Source: Diplonema papillatum
Lineage: Eukaryota; Euglenozoa; Diplonemea; Diplonemida; Diplonemidae
Direction of reading: 5' to 3'
NCBI GenBank assembly: GCA_030068145.1
Contig: JAPJBO010000190.1
Span: 186,001 to 250,000 of the forward strand
DNA: 64,000 nt
Position 1 is the stretch's first letter. Each line of letters starts with the position of its first letter. The notes below the pieces were generated by a model that was not told the origin of the DNA, did not search any database, and saw only the letters and a list, made by a program, of their open reading frames with translations. Made by a program: the position numbers and the translations under genes. Positions 8,621-20,700 of this stretch are shown here, one piece after another.

Positions 8621-11600
8621 TCACGCGCGCGGGGGAGCTCTGTAGGGGTACCTGCAGAGCGGCCTCCCGTGGTAGTACGGCGGGTTCGCCAGCGGCTGGC
8701 CGTAGTGCGCGGCGGGGGGCGCGGCGGGGGCGGAGGCTTGCGGGCGGTACGGGACTCCCGGAAACGCCATGTTCGCGTGGGGCTGCTGCTGGCACTGGGT
8801 GCCGTACGGCGAAGCGCTGTCAGCGCAGCCCGCCGGCGCGCAGTACGAGCCCCCGGCCGGCTTGCTGCCGGCGGCCGCCGCCTCCTCGCGGAGAAGCTGC
8901 TCCAGCTTCGCCTGGTTCTCGCGCTCGGCGTCGGCGCGGAGCTTCGCACTCTCGCTCTGGTCTTCCGCGTGCAACTTCTCCGCGAGCGCCCTGTCGTTCG
9001 ACGCCATCTGGTCTTCCGCGTGCAACTTCTCCGCGAGCGCCCTGTCGTTCTCCGACGCCACCAGCACGTCCAAGTCTGCACACGCGAAATCGATGCCCTG
9101 AACGAGGGTTCCGAGGTACTTCGAGACCTCCTCGCAGTCGCTCACGACGTTCGTGAAGGCGAGCGCGGCCTGTTCGACTTGGTTGGCGAGCATGATGTAC
9201 GCCGACGCCGCCTTGTCGAGCTTGTCGATGAACTCGGTCGCCGGCTGAGCCGCGGGCGCCTGGCCCTGCGCGTCCAGCGCGGGCCCGCCGGCGAACATTT
9301 CGTCGCGCTTCGCGCGGAGCTGGGCGAGGACGCCCTTCATCTCTTGCGTCGTGTCCGCCATCGAGGCCGCCCGCGCCTGCAGCCCTTCGAACTGCCGGGC
9401 CAAGACGCCGTCTGCGAGGTCGACGCTTTGCAGTTCGGCCACGATCGAGTCAGCGTCGACGGTGCCCTCGGCTTCCAACTCGGCGAGCTGCCGCTTGAGG
9501 CTCTCCCGGCAGCTGTCGAGGACAGACGCACAGGCAGCCAGGTCGTCCAGCTTCGTGTTCGCCGCCTCCTGCTCCTGCAACGCCGGCCGGGCGCAGTCGC
9601 TGAGCATGTTCTCGAGCTGATCCGTCGTGTTCGAGAGCAGCGCCAGCAGCTCCTTCTGCCTCGGGTCCTCCATGTCTGCCTGCGCCGCCGCTGCCACTTC
9701 CTTCGCCTCCGACGTGTGCTGCTTCATGTCAGCGACCACCTTTTTTTTTGGCGATTTTGAGAGTTCGCTTGAGAATCCGGGGATTTAGAGTCTCCGGGTG
9801 ACCTTCGTCGAACGGGTTCTTTTGAAGCTATTACGTACTGGGTGGGTTTGGGGGAGAGCACGCATGGCTTCTTTCGTGTTCACTTTTTCGTTTGTTGACA
9901 GTCAGGGGGTTTTCCAAACACCCAGTTGAGGGCCAAACCCGTGTGGAAAATGAAGAGAAAACTCGTTGCCAAGTTAAAGTTCACTTGAGATTCCGGTGTC
10001 TCCGGGGAAATCTCATGCTGCCAGCGAATGACAACCAAGCAGCACACCTTTTTGGAGTTGGAGAACTCCGCAATTTCCGCCAAATTCAAACTGAGCTTCC
10101 AGCGCGGCCCGAACTTCTTGCAGTTTTCCTCGTCCTTTCGCTCAGCTTCGGCTATCTGTGGTTGTGTTGGAGAACTATGAGACGATTTGGAGTGCAGGGA
10201 CCATCTCTCCGATGGCGTTTCCAGTCGTCTCGCTACTACCCCATCCTATGGATACGTACGGCCGTTAGTCATTCCATCGGAGGCGCGGTGCAATAATTCG
10301 GAAGACGGACCGCAGCTGCAGCCTTTCGGCATGCGCGCAGCGGAAACGCGCAAGCGACGATGGTTCTGATTCAGATTGCGGGCTTTGGGTCCTTGCGCGT
10401 GCGATCCCCACAAAACAGGAGAACCATCCCCAGCTGGTGTATAGCAACGGAAAGCTGGCACACCTATGACTCGACACTCACGAAACAAGACCAAAACCAA
10501 AGCGCATACCTGAGATTCGATCTGAGCCAGTTGAGCGTCGCAGCTTCTGCTGACCTCTTCTGCTGTCTTGAGCGACGTTGTCAATGACTGCAGCGGGTCC
10601 GTACCGGAGCTTCGAATCGCGGCAACTTTAGCCAGAAGGGCATCAGGCTGTTGGTAAGGGGTTGGTTGAATAATCCCAACAAGACAAACGCGGGGGAGGG
10701 GGAGCACAACGGATGTTGGTTCCAAGTGGTTTCGATTGCTTGACAGGAGAACATCGCGTGGCACGCAACGTGGCCTCTCGTGCGGCGACCTACAAGTGGC
10801 GGCAGCACCTGCGCAAGTGCACCAATGACTTGACCAACAGTGCGACCAAAGGATTTGAATATCTCTCGTATGTCCGGGCAACCACTTCATAACTGCAGGC
10901 TGCGCGGCAGAACTACGGCCGAAGCTTGGACACTTCCACTGCGCAATCGAGGCGTCCTCAGTACGGAGTGTGCATACAAGAGCAGTAATAGAAGAAGTGT
11001 AGTAGTTTGGGGTTTGGGGGAGCACACACCAGTGTAGGCGCAGCGCCTGTCGCCATTTCGCGGAGAGAGAGGAGGCCCATGATTTCGAGCTCGCTGAGCT
11101 CCGCTTCGATGGCCAGCTGCTCGTCGACTGTCTTGTGCCGCGTGTCGTCGATGAACCACTTTCGCTGTTCCGAAAACCCGCGCAACTTGGCTTTGACGCC
11201 GGCAGGAGGCAGCGCTTTGAGCGGATCCTCCACTGTGTTCGGCACCACGGCCGCCGGCTGAGTGAACCGAGAGACCAGCTGCCCCGGCTGTATGGGAGGG
11301 GCCTCTGGCAGGACCCGCTCGTGGAACACCAGCTCGTTCTCGCGCTGGATGCTGGCCAGGAGGGCGGTCGCCTGCTTCCGCGAGGAGTCGACGAGAAGCA
11401 TCAACTTCCTCCGGAACTCGGGCATCGCCTTGTCGATCGACTTGTTGGGCAGCGGCGGGCGCAGGAGGAGGGCCCAGCGGAGGCCTGCAATGGCTTTTGG
11501 TATGCGCGGTGCCACTTTCGTGACGTCCGAGAGGTCGTTCATGACGCCCTCCGCCTCGTTGATCCAGTACAGCAGCTTGAAGTACTCCGCGTAGAACTGC

Positions 11601-12256
11601 GCGGCGGCGTGGAACTGCGGCTTCAGGTCTTCAAGCACCCTCGCAGACGCTGCGAGCGACTCGTACTGCGTGACGCAGTCGGCGATGAACTTGCTCCGCA
11701 CGGTCACTTTCCCCTTCGCGTGGAAGAAGAGCACATGGTGCACCTGCGCCATCATGTAATCCTCGAGGAACGTCAGGTTGGCTTTCTTGAGGTCGTACAC
11801 GGCTTCGTTCGCATACGTTTGCTCTGCGAGCTTCAGCAGCTTCGAAGCCTCGATGAACACTTTGCTGACGGCGACGGGGTCGTCTTGCTGGAGGCCGGTT
11901 TCGGTTGTTTTGTAAGCCATGCAGAAGAGCAACGAAGCGACCTCGAACGAAGCGCTCGACTCTCTGGCGGCCTGGGACTTCTCGCACAGCGCGTCTTCCC
12001 ACACGAAACCGGGAATGTCGTGGGCTGGGATGTGGTGTTGGATGCCTTCTATGAGCTGGATGTATTCCCACATTGCCGGTTTGTCATCTTTGAACAACAC
12101 GGCTTCCCTCAAGTGTGCCAGGCGGGCGCTGACCTCAGCGATGGCTGCTGCTTCTGTCTCCGAGCATTCTTCCTTCGCGAACCGGGCGAACGCGTCGCGG
12201 AACTTCACCTCCCGAGTGGCCTTCTTCGGGATCGAGAGCAGCACGTGCCCGTCCAT
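8621..12256 (-). CDS. ALIX: ALIX / Bro1 ESCRT-associated protein, four exons
   Basis: ESCRT accessory protein that bridges cargo and ESCRT-III at endosomes and in membrane scission. Modelled exons are 12256-11030, 10647-10510, 10155-10048 and 9739-8621, all phase 0, giving 863 residues; animal ALIX is about 870. Exon 1 is the BRO1 domain (MDGHVLLSIPKK start; ENELVFHERVLPEAPPIQPGQ near its end) plus the first V-domain strand. Exon 2 (LLAKVAAIRSSGTDPLQSL) and exon 3 (DEENCKKFGPRW) match the following V-domain helices. Exon 4 holds the second V arm and a proline/tyrosine-rich tail. Donors are GTGTGT, GTATGC and GTGTGC; acceptors are CAACAG, CCACAG and, oddly, a run of nine A before AG. Near the end of the V domain a 17-residue unit (NDRALAEKLHAEDQ core) is tandemly duplicated. 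An upstream in-frame extension exists but is the translated minisatellite, so I start at 12256. Confidence 0.9.
8951..9052 (-). repeat. 51-bp tandem duplication inside ALIX exon 4
   Basis: Two nearly identical 51-bp units encode successive copies of NDRALAEKLHAEDQ. The pattern of an acidic residue followed by ALAxxL and an acidic end resembles ubiquitin-interacting helices, but that is only a resemblance. Confidence 0.8.
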
Positions 12257-12436
12257 TTTGGTGTCGAAGGGGTCGAGTTGTTTGCAACACTGGGGAGAGA
12301 GGGAGGTGAAGCCGTGGCCGCGGGGGCCGGGCAGCGTTGGTGCCGCGCACCCCCGCTTCTTGTCTGGTCGCGGGTGTGTGTGTGCCCTCGCCCCGCGTGT
12401 GTTTGCTCTTGTTCCTGCGGCGCGCGTGTCGGTGGA

Positions 12437-12579
12437 TGGGTGCAAACACGGGTGCAAACACGGGTGCAAACACGGGTGCAAACACGGGTGCAAACACGGG
12501 TGCAAACACGGGTGCTAACACGGGTGCAAACACGGGTGCAAACACGGGTGCAAACACGGGTGCAAACACGGGTGCAAAC
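12437..12579 (+). repeat. 12-bp minisatellite upstream of ALIX
   Basis: About twelve copies of GGGTGCAAACAC, one with a T change. The unit length is a multiple of three, so it stays open in several frames and creates false coding-looking frames (CLHP or NTGA repeats). Confidence 0.95.
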
Positions 12580-12627
12580 GTTTGGGAGAACTTAAGCTGG
12601 GACGGCCATCAACACCCCCCGCGCTGT

Positions 12628-13025
12628 CTTCGACCGACGACGGGGGTCGTTGTTAATGGTGCTGGTTTTGGGGGACACGGAGAGGCAAGAAATTTTCTTT
12701 GCGGTGGTCTCCGTTGGTCCGGTAGTTTGTGCTACCTCCGTTCTTTTACACTCGTTCTCTTTTCTACTCACTGCTGCACGACCTCTTTCACTCTTGGCTA
12801 GCCAAAAAAGCGACCGACACCACGACCGACGACGGGGGGTCGTTGGTGCTGGTTTTTGAGAGATAAGGAAAAGGTGAGAAATCTTTTTGCGGTGGCCTCC
12901 GCTGGTCTGGTAGTCTGGTGCTGCCTCCGTTCTTGTACACTCGTACTCTCTACTCACTCCTGGACGTACTCCTTCACTCTTTCACTCTCTTTGGCTAGCT
13001 AAAAAAAGACTCCTGCGACCGACAA
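12628..13025 (+). repeat. two tandem copies of a ~190-bp dispersed repeat
   Basis: Copy one (about 12628-12815) and copy two (about 12821-13025) share the landmarks CGACGACGGGGGTCGTTG, GGTGCTGGTTTT, TGCGGTGG, CTACCTCCGTTCTT or its variant, CACTCG and TTTGGCTAGC-type ends. A third, inverted copy lies at about 63545-63716. It has no coding potential and could be a SINE or a solo unit of a larger element. Confidence 0.8.
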
Positions 13026-13297
13026 CAGGGGGGGCGATTTGCACACCGGCCGCTGCTGCAGCCAGAAGCCGTTCAGCGGACGTTTCTAGTACATGCGTGG
13101 TATCAGTGCATCACATTGTCGCCGGTATCGTCGAATCACCAGCATTCCCCGTCCCCGACCTGCTTTGCTGCACGGTTCGCCTCTGCGGCGGCCCGGACGA
13201 TGTGAAAGAGGAAAAGCGGCAAGGACGAAACGACCGACGGAACGAGAACAAACGAAGAAAGAAGGCAGCATTAAACCAAGCGAGACCAGCCCGGAGT

Positions 13298-13465
13298 AGT
13301 AGTTTAGTCGTCGTTGCAGCGGTGGGTGTGCCGTTCTAGTCCGGGCGCAAGCCCGGGCGAACGAACGATTTTGCTACAAACGAGCGACCCAAAGCAGAAG
13401 CACCGCCGATCCGAGCGCAAACTGCAGCAGTGGCACCTTTTTCAGCAGCATTTGCACTTCATGTT
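13298..13465 (+). repeat. dispersed repeat, copy 1
   Basis: It shares ordered blocks with 34001-34190: GTAGTAGTTT, GTTCTAGTCCGGG, CAAGCCCGGG, AAACGAGCGAC, GCAGCAGTG and ATTTGCACTTCA. A fragment with the first blocks also appears near 24985-25035. Noncoding, possibly SINE-like. Confidence 0.65.
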
Positions 13466-16459
13466 CTGCCACCGCGAGCATCGATGGCCAGCGGGACGGC
13501 GCAGGGTGCTCTGTCCACCGCCTCGTCGAGTCCTTCCTCGTGTTGCGGTGCGGGGAATGCGCCAGCCCGATTTCCCGCCCCCTTAGTGGTCGGACCGATG
13601 CTTTTGTGCATGCAGGTCCGTGTGGTCCGTGTACTTAAAAGTTCCCAATGCTTTTGTGCTCGTTTCGTGAGCACCACTGGGCGAATGTGGACGGAGTTCG
13701 AAGACTAACCCGCGGAACCTTTCCTTACTTCCGGCTCGGTCAGCACGGTATACCCAGTGACGATCATGCCCCCGTTTCACACTCAAAGGAAAAGTAAAAC
13801 TAAAAAAGAAACGAGTCGTTTAAAAAATAGCGGGCGTGGATCGTTACGGAACGGTGTGCTGGTTTCTCGATTCTAGTTTTTGCTCTCTTTTTTTTTTTTG
13901 GCGGGGGGGGGGGTTGGCTTGGGTTGTGCGCTTGAGCCCACCTGTTTGCTAGGATGGGGGGTTTGCGAGCACTGCGCCGGTTTTATTATTTGCTCTGTCA
14001 CTTGGAAGCCTGACAGTGGTCCGTGGCTCAATCGAGGGCTGAGCGCAGTCTGAAATCCGAGACGTATGAAAGCATCGCCGCCTGATTCTAGACTGTTTCG
14101 TGTTTTAGGTCGGGTATCTTTTTTAGTTGGCTTTGATTCTGGGAACAGCAAGGTTTGCGGTGATCTCCGTCGGTTGGGTAGTTCTTGCTTGCCTGTCGCC
14201 ATACACTCTTGTATCCGACGATGGGAAGACGGTAGCTGCTCCCTTGAGGGGTCAGGGTCTTCGGATCCGTAGCTTATCCGTTTCCAGCGACAAACGGGCT
14301 TCGGCTCGCGAATCCTCGTTTGGAGACACCAGTCAGGTGGGGAGCTTGGCTGGGGCGGCACATCTGTTACACATTAACGCAGGTGTCCGAAGGCAAGCTC
14401 AGCGGGAACAGAACCCTCGCGTAGAGCATAAGGGCAAAAGCTTGCTCGACGCACCCAGTTCGCGTTGGCTAGGTAAATGAGAGACTGTGTGACCGGCACC
14501 ACCACACATTCTCATGCGAACCGGATCAAGTCGATAGACCCGTTTCAAAGGGTCGCCGCCCGGTTGCTACCCTGAGCAACACACTGTGCACACCGTGTCT
14601 ACGTAACACCTCTTTCGCAGTTGGGAAACGTGCCAACCCAGCAATTCTTCGCAACTCTTCCCTCATGCCACGGCTTTTCCGAGCTCCGGTGCTGCCTGTT
14701 GCGTGTGACGGCCTTCGTGGCGCTGTCTGGCAATTTCCCATCCTCTTCGAGATAGGTAGCCGGAAGGCACTCACACTCGTTTATGTAGCTAGGCCATTCT
14801 GGAAAACAGACCTGCTCGCCGGGTCATCTTTTTTCTGTCTGGCTTCGTGGAAGGGCCGGCAAAAGGCTTTGGTCGAAGGCCTGACAATCACCCGAATGCA
14901 CCAAATGTACAGCTGTTGGTGGCCGGTGCTGCCGACAACGACGGCTACACTGCACTTATTTATGCCCGAGTGCAGGCAGCGACGGTTGTGAGCCGTAGCT
15001 CTGCTGACAAAGCGCAGTCCGCCTGAACGAATCTACGACGGATGGGTGACCTAGCAGGGACAAATGCTCCAAGAGCGTCCCAGCTAGAGAAAGGCGAAGA
15101 GGGTTGAAGTATGCTAAAGATAAAGTGGTGTCACCTGAGGGGGTAATCGCAGGTCCGCCGGGTGGCGGAGATCGTTCAGGAAAGGACTTTTCTCGGAAAA
15201 ATATTGTATCACTCAACTCAATCGACTGCTCTTGTGGGAGCGTTGACATCGTTACATCTGTCCGGGAACATTTCCCTTTCTTTGTTAAGCCAATTATTTC
15301 GGGGTGGGGGGATCGGGCGGGAACTTGGAACTAGGGGGGTGGGTGTTAACATCTAATCAAGCTGCTGATTTCAAGAAACCAAGCGCTTTTTGAACGTTTT
15401 CGTTCCAGGGGGGGAGATCCACGAGAACATCCCCCGATTTGCACATTTTGCTGGTCTTTGCTGGATTTTTGCCAGAAAATCGGCGGAATCGGGGGGGCAT
15501 CGCTTGTCAGGAAGAATTCGTCGCTTGTCAGGAAGAATTCGAGAGCAGACTCCTTCAACGTTTTCTGCGGAAATACCCCACCCGGGTTTGCGAAACAGGG
15601 CGGCAAGCGGTAAGCACGCACGGAACGGGGGGCCCTGTCGCCACTCTGACTGCAGAGGAAGCATGGCAACGTACTGAAGCAGCTGGCACGTGTACGCAAG
15701 ACGGGCTTCTCTTTCTTCAAAGATGCGAGGGGCCCGATCCAGGATGAGGGACCAGAAGAAAAACGCGCACGGGCCTTGCGAAAGACCGTCGCGGTAGACG
15801 GGAGTGCAGAGCCATCCTATTCTCGCAAACACGGTGCGGTAGTGAGGAAAGGAGTCATTAACCGAATCCCGGTAGTTGGAGGCTCGCTAGGTTGCGGTTC
15901 GGCTTGCGCGCGTACGCGTTTAAGTGCAAGCAGGCCAACTATCAACCCCAAGCGGAAGCGACCCGGTGGGGTCGCCAAAGAACCCCAGCGATGGTGGATT
16001 GCCGTTGCAGGAGTCCGAGCCTTTTAGAGCATCTGAAGTCCGAACATCGAAGCTATTCCGGGATGTGTCAGGTTGAAGAATTCACTTCGGAGCACTGTCG
16101 CTTTGCACGTCTGCACGTTTCAGTCGGCCCTCAGGCACTGGCGGGTTTCGTCCTCCCAATGCTTTGTTTGCAACTCCCTGGAGGGATTGACGTATGGTTG
16201 ATTCCGCGCACACAGTGAGGCGCGATTTCACTGTGAGAAAGGCCCGGTTTCGGGGTGGTTGTGCTGAACGCAGGTTTGCGTCGATCGGTTCGTTGCATGG
16301 GCTTCAAGGGAAGCATCGGCCCTGGGAAGACACCGGCCGTTGCGTGAACGGCGGATCCGATGTCTCATCACTCGGGTGCAGCGCAGCTGTGGGTTTGCGG
16401 TGGATGATACGTTTTGGCAACCCGGGTTTTGTGCGATCAAACTCGACTTTCCCGAACCT
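13466..16459. other. gene-poor interval before the hAT element
   Basis: No gene supported. The only structure seen is a short direct duplication of CTTGTCAGGAAGAATTC at about 15505-15545. Open frames are short and lack domains. Confidence 0.5.
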
Positions 16460-17495
16460 CAGGGGATTATACGGGCTTAGTTTAGCGGTCTGAGAGACCG
16501 GAACTCAAATTCTTCCGGTCTGGGGGAAAAAAAAAAAAAAACCACATAGCGTTCGGGTTGGGGCTTACCGGGTGGGAGCGGTAACGGGAGGGCCAGTATG
16601 CCACCAAAGAAGCTACAGCGTGTGGATCCAAAGAAGGAGGGGATTCCCCGGGACATCGCAAGCATGTTCGGGCTCGCATCTCGGCAAACAGGACGGCAGA
16701 CCAACGTCCCGAAAGAGGGGACAAACACGGAGTTCGAGCGGTGGACAAAGGAGTCGTACTCAGAAGTTGAGAAGACCAACTCCCTGCACGACTTTCTGCA
16801 CGAAAATCACCCGACCTACTTCCTTTGCGATGTCGTGATAAACCGCGCAACTGAAGGTTTAGCAGGCTTTACCCGCGTGACACCCCAGACAGTCCAGGCC
16901 TATCATGCCGAAGTGGCCACGCCCTACGTTAACGGGCTAATCTCTGACCTTCGTTCGGGTTTGAAGAGCAACCTGGGTGTCATGGAGGGATTCAGCCTTT
17001 TTGACCTGAGTGGGCCTGTGGCTGGAAACCAACCTGAGGCGGTCAGACTTGTTGATATTCTTGTCGCCCATTACGGCGAGGAAAAGGTCCGACCAACCCA
17101 GGAAGGCAGATCCGCACGTTCTCCTCCCTTTCTCAATGCCCGCTTCATTGCAGATTTCAGGAATGAGGTTTTTCCCCGAGCCGACGACGAGCACAGATCT
17201 GTTCTCGAGGAGCTCAAAACTGTTGCAAACACACTGACTCGCTACAGCTATACCGCAGCCCTAAAGCTGTTTCTCATGGATGTCACACTGACCTCTCTGT
17301 ACCCGTGCACAAGCCTCCTCATGAACGCGGCCCTTTCGACACCTCTCGGAACGGCATCGGTTGAAAGACTGTTCAGTTTGATGAAGCTGATCAAAACGAG
17401 GCAAAGGTGGCATCCAGCATGCAGTAGCAGCAAAAAAAAAAAAACACGCCCAGACCGGAACTCAGGATTTTTTCGAAGCCCCGTATAAACCCCTG
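16460..17495 (+). mobile_element. hAT-superfamily DNA transposon with TIRs and 8-bp TSD
   Basis: The 1036-bp element starts CAGGGGATTATACGGGCTT and ends with the near inverse, GAAGCCCCGTATAAACCCCTG. The flanking 8 bp CCGAACCT occurs at 16452-16459 and 17496-17503. CAGGG termini with an 8-bp target duplication are the hAT hallmark. The single ORF inside is hAT-like, so the assignment is supported three ways. Subterminal copies of AGACCGGAACTC lie inside both ends. Confidence 0.95.
16598..17488 (+). CDS. truncated hAT transposase
   Basis: The 296-residue ORF fills the transposon. Its last third carries the hAT C-terminal dimerisation signature LYPCTSLLMNAALSTPLG followed by ASVERLFSLMKLIKTRQR. 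A middle segment (LVDILVAHYGEE and LNARFIADFRNE) resembles hAT proteins of the ZNF862/ZMYM-related branch. Complete hAT transposases exceed 600 residues and have a BED finger and a split DDE core. Here the BED finger and the first two catalytic acidic positions are not visible, so an internal deletion is likely and the copy should be non-autonomous. The last residues read into the right TIR, past an A-rich run. It is the only plus-strand protein-coding ORF in the first 40 kb that I can support. Confidence 0.85.
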   Translation: MPPKKLQRVDPKKEGIPRDIASMFGLASRQTGRQTNVPKEGTNTEFERWTKESYSEVEKTNSLHDFLHENHPTYFLCDVVINRATEGLAGFTRVTPQTVQAYHAEVATPYVNGLISDLRSGLKSNLGVMEGFSLFDLSGPVAGNQPEAVRLVDILVAHYGEEKVRPTQEGRSARSPPFLNARFIADFRNEVFPRADDEHRSVLEELKTVANTLTRYSYTAALKLFLMDVTLTSLYPCTSLLMNAALSTPLGTASVERLFSLMKLIKTRQRWHPACSSSKKKKTRPDRNSGFFRSPV

Positions 17496-17570
17496 CCGAA
17501 CCTTGACGGGGAAAAAGAAACACGTCTCTCGCTTTGCGATGCTTTTCTGCACTGCCAACACTACATGATT

Positions 17571-17741
17571 CTGCCTGGCGATTTTAGCTTGAGTCTGCCT
17601 GGCGATTTTAGCTTGAGTCTGCCTGGCGATTTTAGCTTGAGTCTGCCTGGCGATTTTAGCTTGAGTCTGCCTGGCGATTTTAGCTTGAGTCTGCCTGGCG
17701 ATTTTAGCTTGAGTCTGCCTGGCGATTTTAGCTTGAGTCTG
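17571..17741 (+). repeat. 24-bp minisatellite, 7 copies
   Basis: Seven head-to-tail copies of CTGCCTGGCGATTTTAGCTT plus GAGT, almost identical. The last copy supplies the stop codon of the eIF4E2-like gene read from the minus strand. Confidence 0.95.
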
Positions 17742-20700
17742 CACACCTTTTGTGGTACGAGGACTTCTCTGCCCAGAGACTTTGATCGGGCACCCGGCTG
17801 GAGAGAAGTTCCTTCAACCTGTATTTTTTATAGTTAAAGTTTTTGATGGAGCTTTTGAAGATGGCTTTTGGCGGCAGCACTTGCCAATCACTGGACGACG
17901 TGGCTTGCACAAGCGAGGCAGCTCGTGCAAGCACAACAGCGGGACTTGCCACTTCGGCACCATGAGGCTCGTCCGATAACGCGTGCACAAGATAAGCGTT
18001 TACTCTCACCCGTGCTTGCAGAAGGGTTGTCACGAGGTAATGACGGTTAACGATCTCTTTTGATGTCGCGTGTGAGTGCGCATACCGTGACGCGACAAAG
18101 TCCTTCTTTTCGAGGCGCTTGTGCCAGATCTTGATGCGGATAGTCTTCGTGTTGCTCGGGCCCTGGATCTGGATGTCGTTCTGCACGGCCACGATTTCAT
18201 CCGCCTCCAGGTTGGCGGTAACAAACCCTTGCCCGATGGCCGCCATCAGCGCGTACTTCCAAAAGTCGTCGCAGCTGCAGGAAAGGGTTTGGTCATAATA
18301 AAACCGTCGCGGCAAGTAAAGCAACTGGTCGGAATGGGACGACTAGGCAGTTCTTCCGTCGCAAAACAGCGGAAGCGATGGCGATGAGAAAATGTGCAGG
18401 TGGTTGACATGACAGGAGGCGTGATCTCCATACCTTTTACTGCTGACGACATAGTTCCACACGCCGCCATTCTTCATTTCAGGATCTTCCCATTCTGGGT
18501 TAACTCCATTTCGGCAGAGGATGAAGCCCTGTGTGTTGAGTCGTGACGAAGTCGGTAGCTAACAGTAGTAGTGTGAGTTTGATCAAAGTAACATCAAAGC
18601 AGCCCTTACAAAGACCAGCCACAGTCAACGCCGCGTGGGTGCAGGCTTCTGATATGAATCGGAAGCTAACAGTAGTTGTATGTGTTTTTTCAACTTAGCG
18701 TGAGTTTGGTCAAAGTAACATCAAGGCAGCCCTTACAAAGACCAGCCACAGTCAACCCCGCGTGGGTGCGGGCTTCTGATATGAATCGGAAGCTAACAGT
18801 AGTTGTATGTGTTTTTTCAACTTAGCGTGAGTTTGATCAAAGTAACATCAAGGCAGCCCTTACAAAGACCAGCCACAGTCAACGCCGCGTGGGTGCAGGC
18901 TTCTGATATGAATCGGAAGCTAACAGTATTTGTATGTGTTTTTTCAACTTAGCGTGAGTTTGGTCAAAGTAACATCAAGGCAGCCCTTACAAAGACCAGC
19001 CACAGTCAACGCCGCGTGGGTGCAGGCTTCTGATATGAATCGGAAGCTAACAGTATTTGTATGTGTTTTTTCAACTTAGCGTGAGTTTGGTCAAAGTAAC
19101 ATCAAGGCAGCCCTTACAAAGACCAGCCACAGTCAACGCCGCGTGGGTGCAGGCTTCTGATATGAATCGGAAGCTAACAGTATTTGTATGTGTTTTTTCA
19201 ACTTAGCGTGAGTTTGGTCAAAGTAACATCAAGGCAGCCCTTACAAAGACCAGCCACAGTCAACGCCGCGTGGGTGCAGGCTTCTGATATGAATCGGAAG
19301 CTAACAGTATTTGTATGTGTTTTTTCAACTTAGCGTGAGTTTGGTCAAAGTAACATCAAGGCAGCCCTTACAAAGACCAGCCACAGTCAACGCCGCGTGG
19401 GTGCAGGCTTCTGATATGAATCGGAAGCTAACAGTAGTTGTATGTGTTTTTTCAACTTAGCGTGAGTTTGGTCAAAGTAACATCAAGGCAGCCCTTACAA
19501 AGACCAGCCACAGTCAACCCCGCGTGGGTGCGGGCTTCTGATATGAATCGGAAGCTAACAGTAGTTGTATGTGTTTTTTCAACTTAGCGTGAGTTTGGTC
19601 AAAGTAACATCAAGGCAGCCCTTACAAAGACCAGCCACAGTCAACGCCGCGTGGGTGCAGGCTTCTGATATTTATCGGAAGCTAACAGTAGTAGTAGTAT
19701 GTGTCGTCTGCCGAAGCAGCCGGAGACAGCAGGCGGGGGGCAAGTCTTGCTCTACTTTTTCGTGGAGACCCGCCCCCGGCATCCAACGACTGTCCAATCA
19801 GGGTCGAGAAAGGTTTGAGCCTATTGTGATGAGGTGGTTGACCAGGCCCTTCTACACAACACGGCTACAACACGAGGACGCAGCTCAGTCATCAGGCCAT
19901 TGGCTGCTAAGCACCCCCCGACCAGTCGATTTGCCACTTTTGTGGCCCTCTATTCGCCGGGCGGTGCTGTCAGCCCTTGTTCCGCGTCACATCAAGTACA
20001 TGATGCTGGCGGTTGGGTGATCGACTCAATTGGTGCGGTCAACAGTGTCGCCACGCGAAGGCCCCTCCATGACACCTAACAGCCGGAAGCTAATAGAACA
20101 ACAATAAATGCCTTGGCTTTTTGAACTCGACTTTGGACAAGAATGGAGTGGTGGGCGCACTTTGCGGCGTGCCCGACGTCCAAAACGGGGTCGACCGAGT
20201 ATTTGCTCAGTCGGATTTCGATTCTGCCCTGGAACCGATGGGAAAACGAAACACTTTCTTGTGTCCGGTCTTCGACTACGTTTTCTCCTCTTGGTGGGTG
20301 TAGCCTCGATGAAGCTGGTTAGACCGTGGATGTCCTATTTGGAAACGTGAGCGTCCGTTTACCGACCCGCGCGTCCCAGAATCACCTACTTGGTCAAACG
20401 GACCCGTGCATTTTCTAGGCACGGTATGGAGTGGTGCGATGTTGTTGACGCTGAGACAGCTGTCTTAGCCAACAGAGCCAGGTATCTACACTACAGGGTT
20501 GAAGGACCACACTACAGGGTTGAAGGACCACACTACAGGGTTGAAGGACCACACTACAGGGTTGAAGGACCACACTACAGGGTTGAAGGACCACACTACA
20601 GGGTTGAAGGACCACGCGACAGGGTTGAAGGACCACACTACAGGGTTGAAGGACCACACTACAGGGTTGAACCACACCACAGGGTTGAAGGACCACACTA

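Noticed and set aside
8669..9760. 363-codon plus-strand frame opposite ALIX exon 4
   Set aside because: Antisense of the coiled-coil region; Arg/Leu-rich and without a domain.
11135..12595. Long plus-strand frame opposite ALIX (486 codons)
   Set aside because: Antisense shadow whose end is translated minisatellite.
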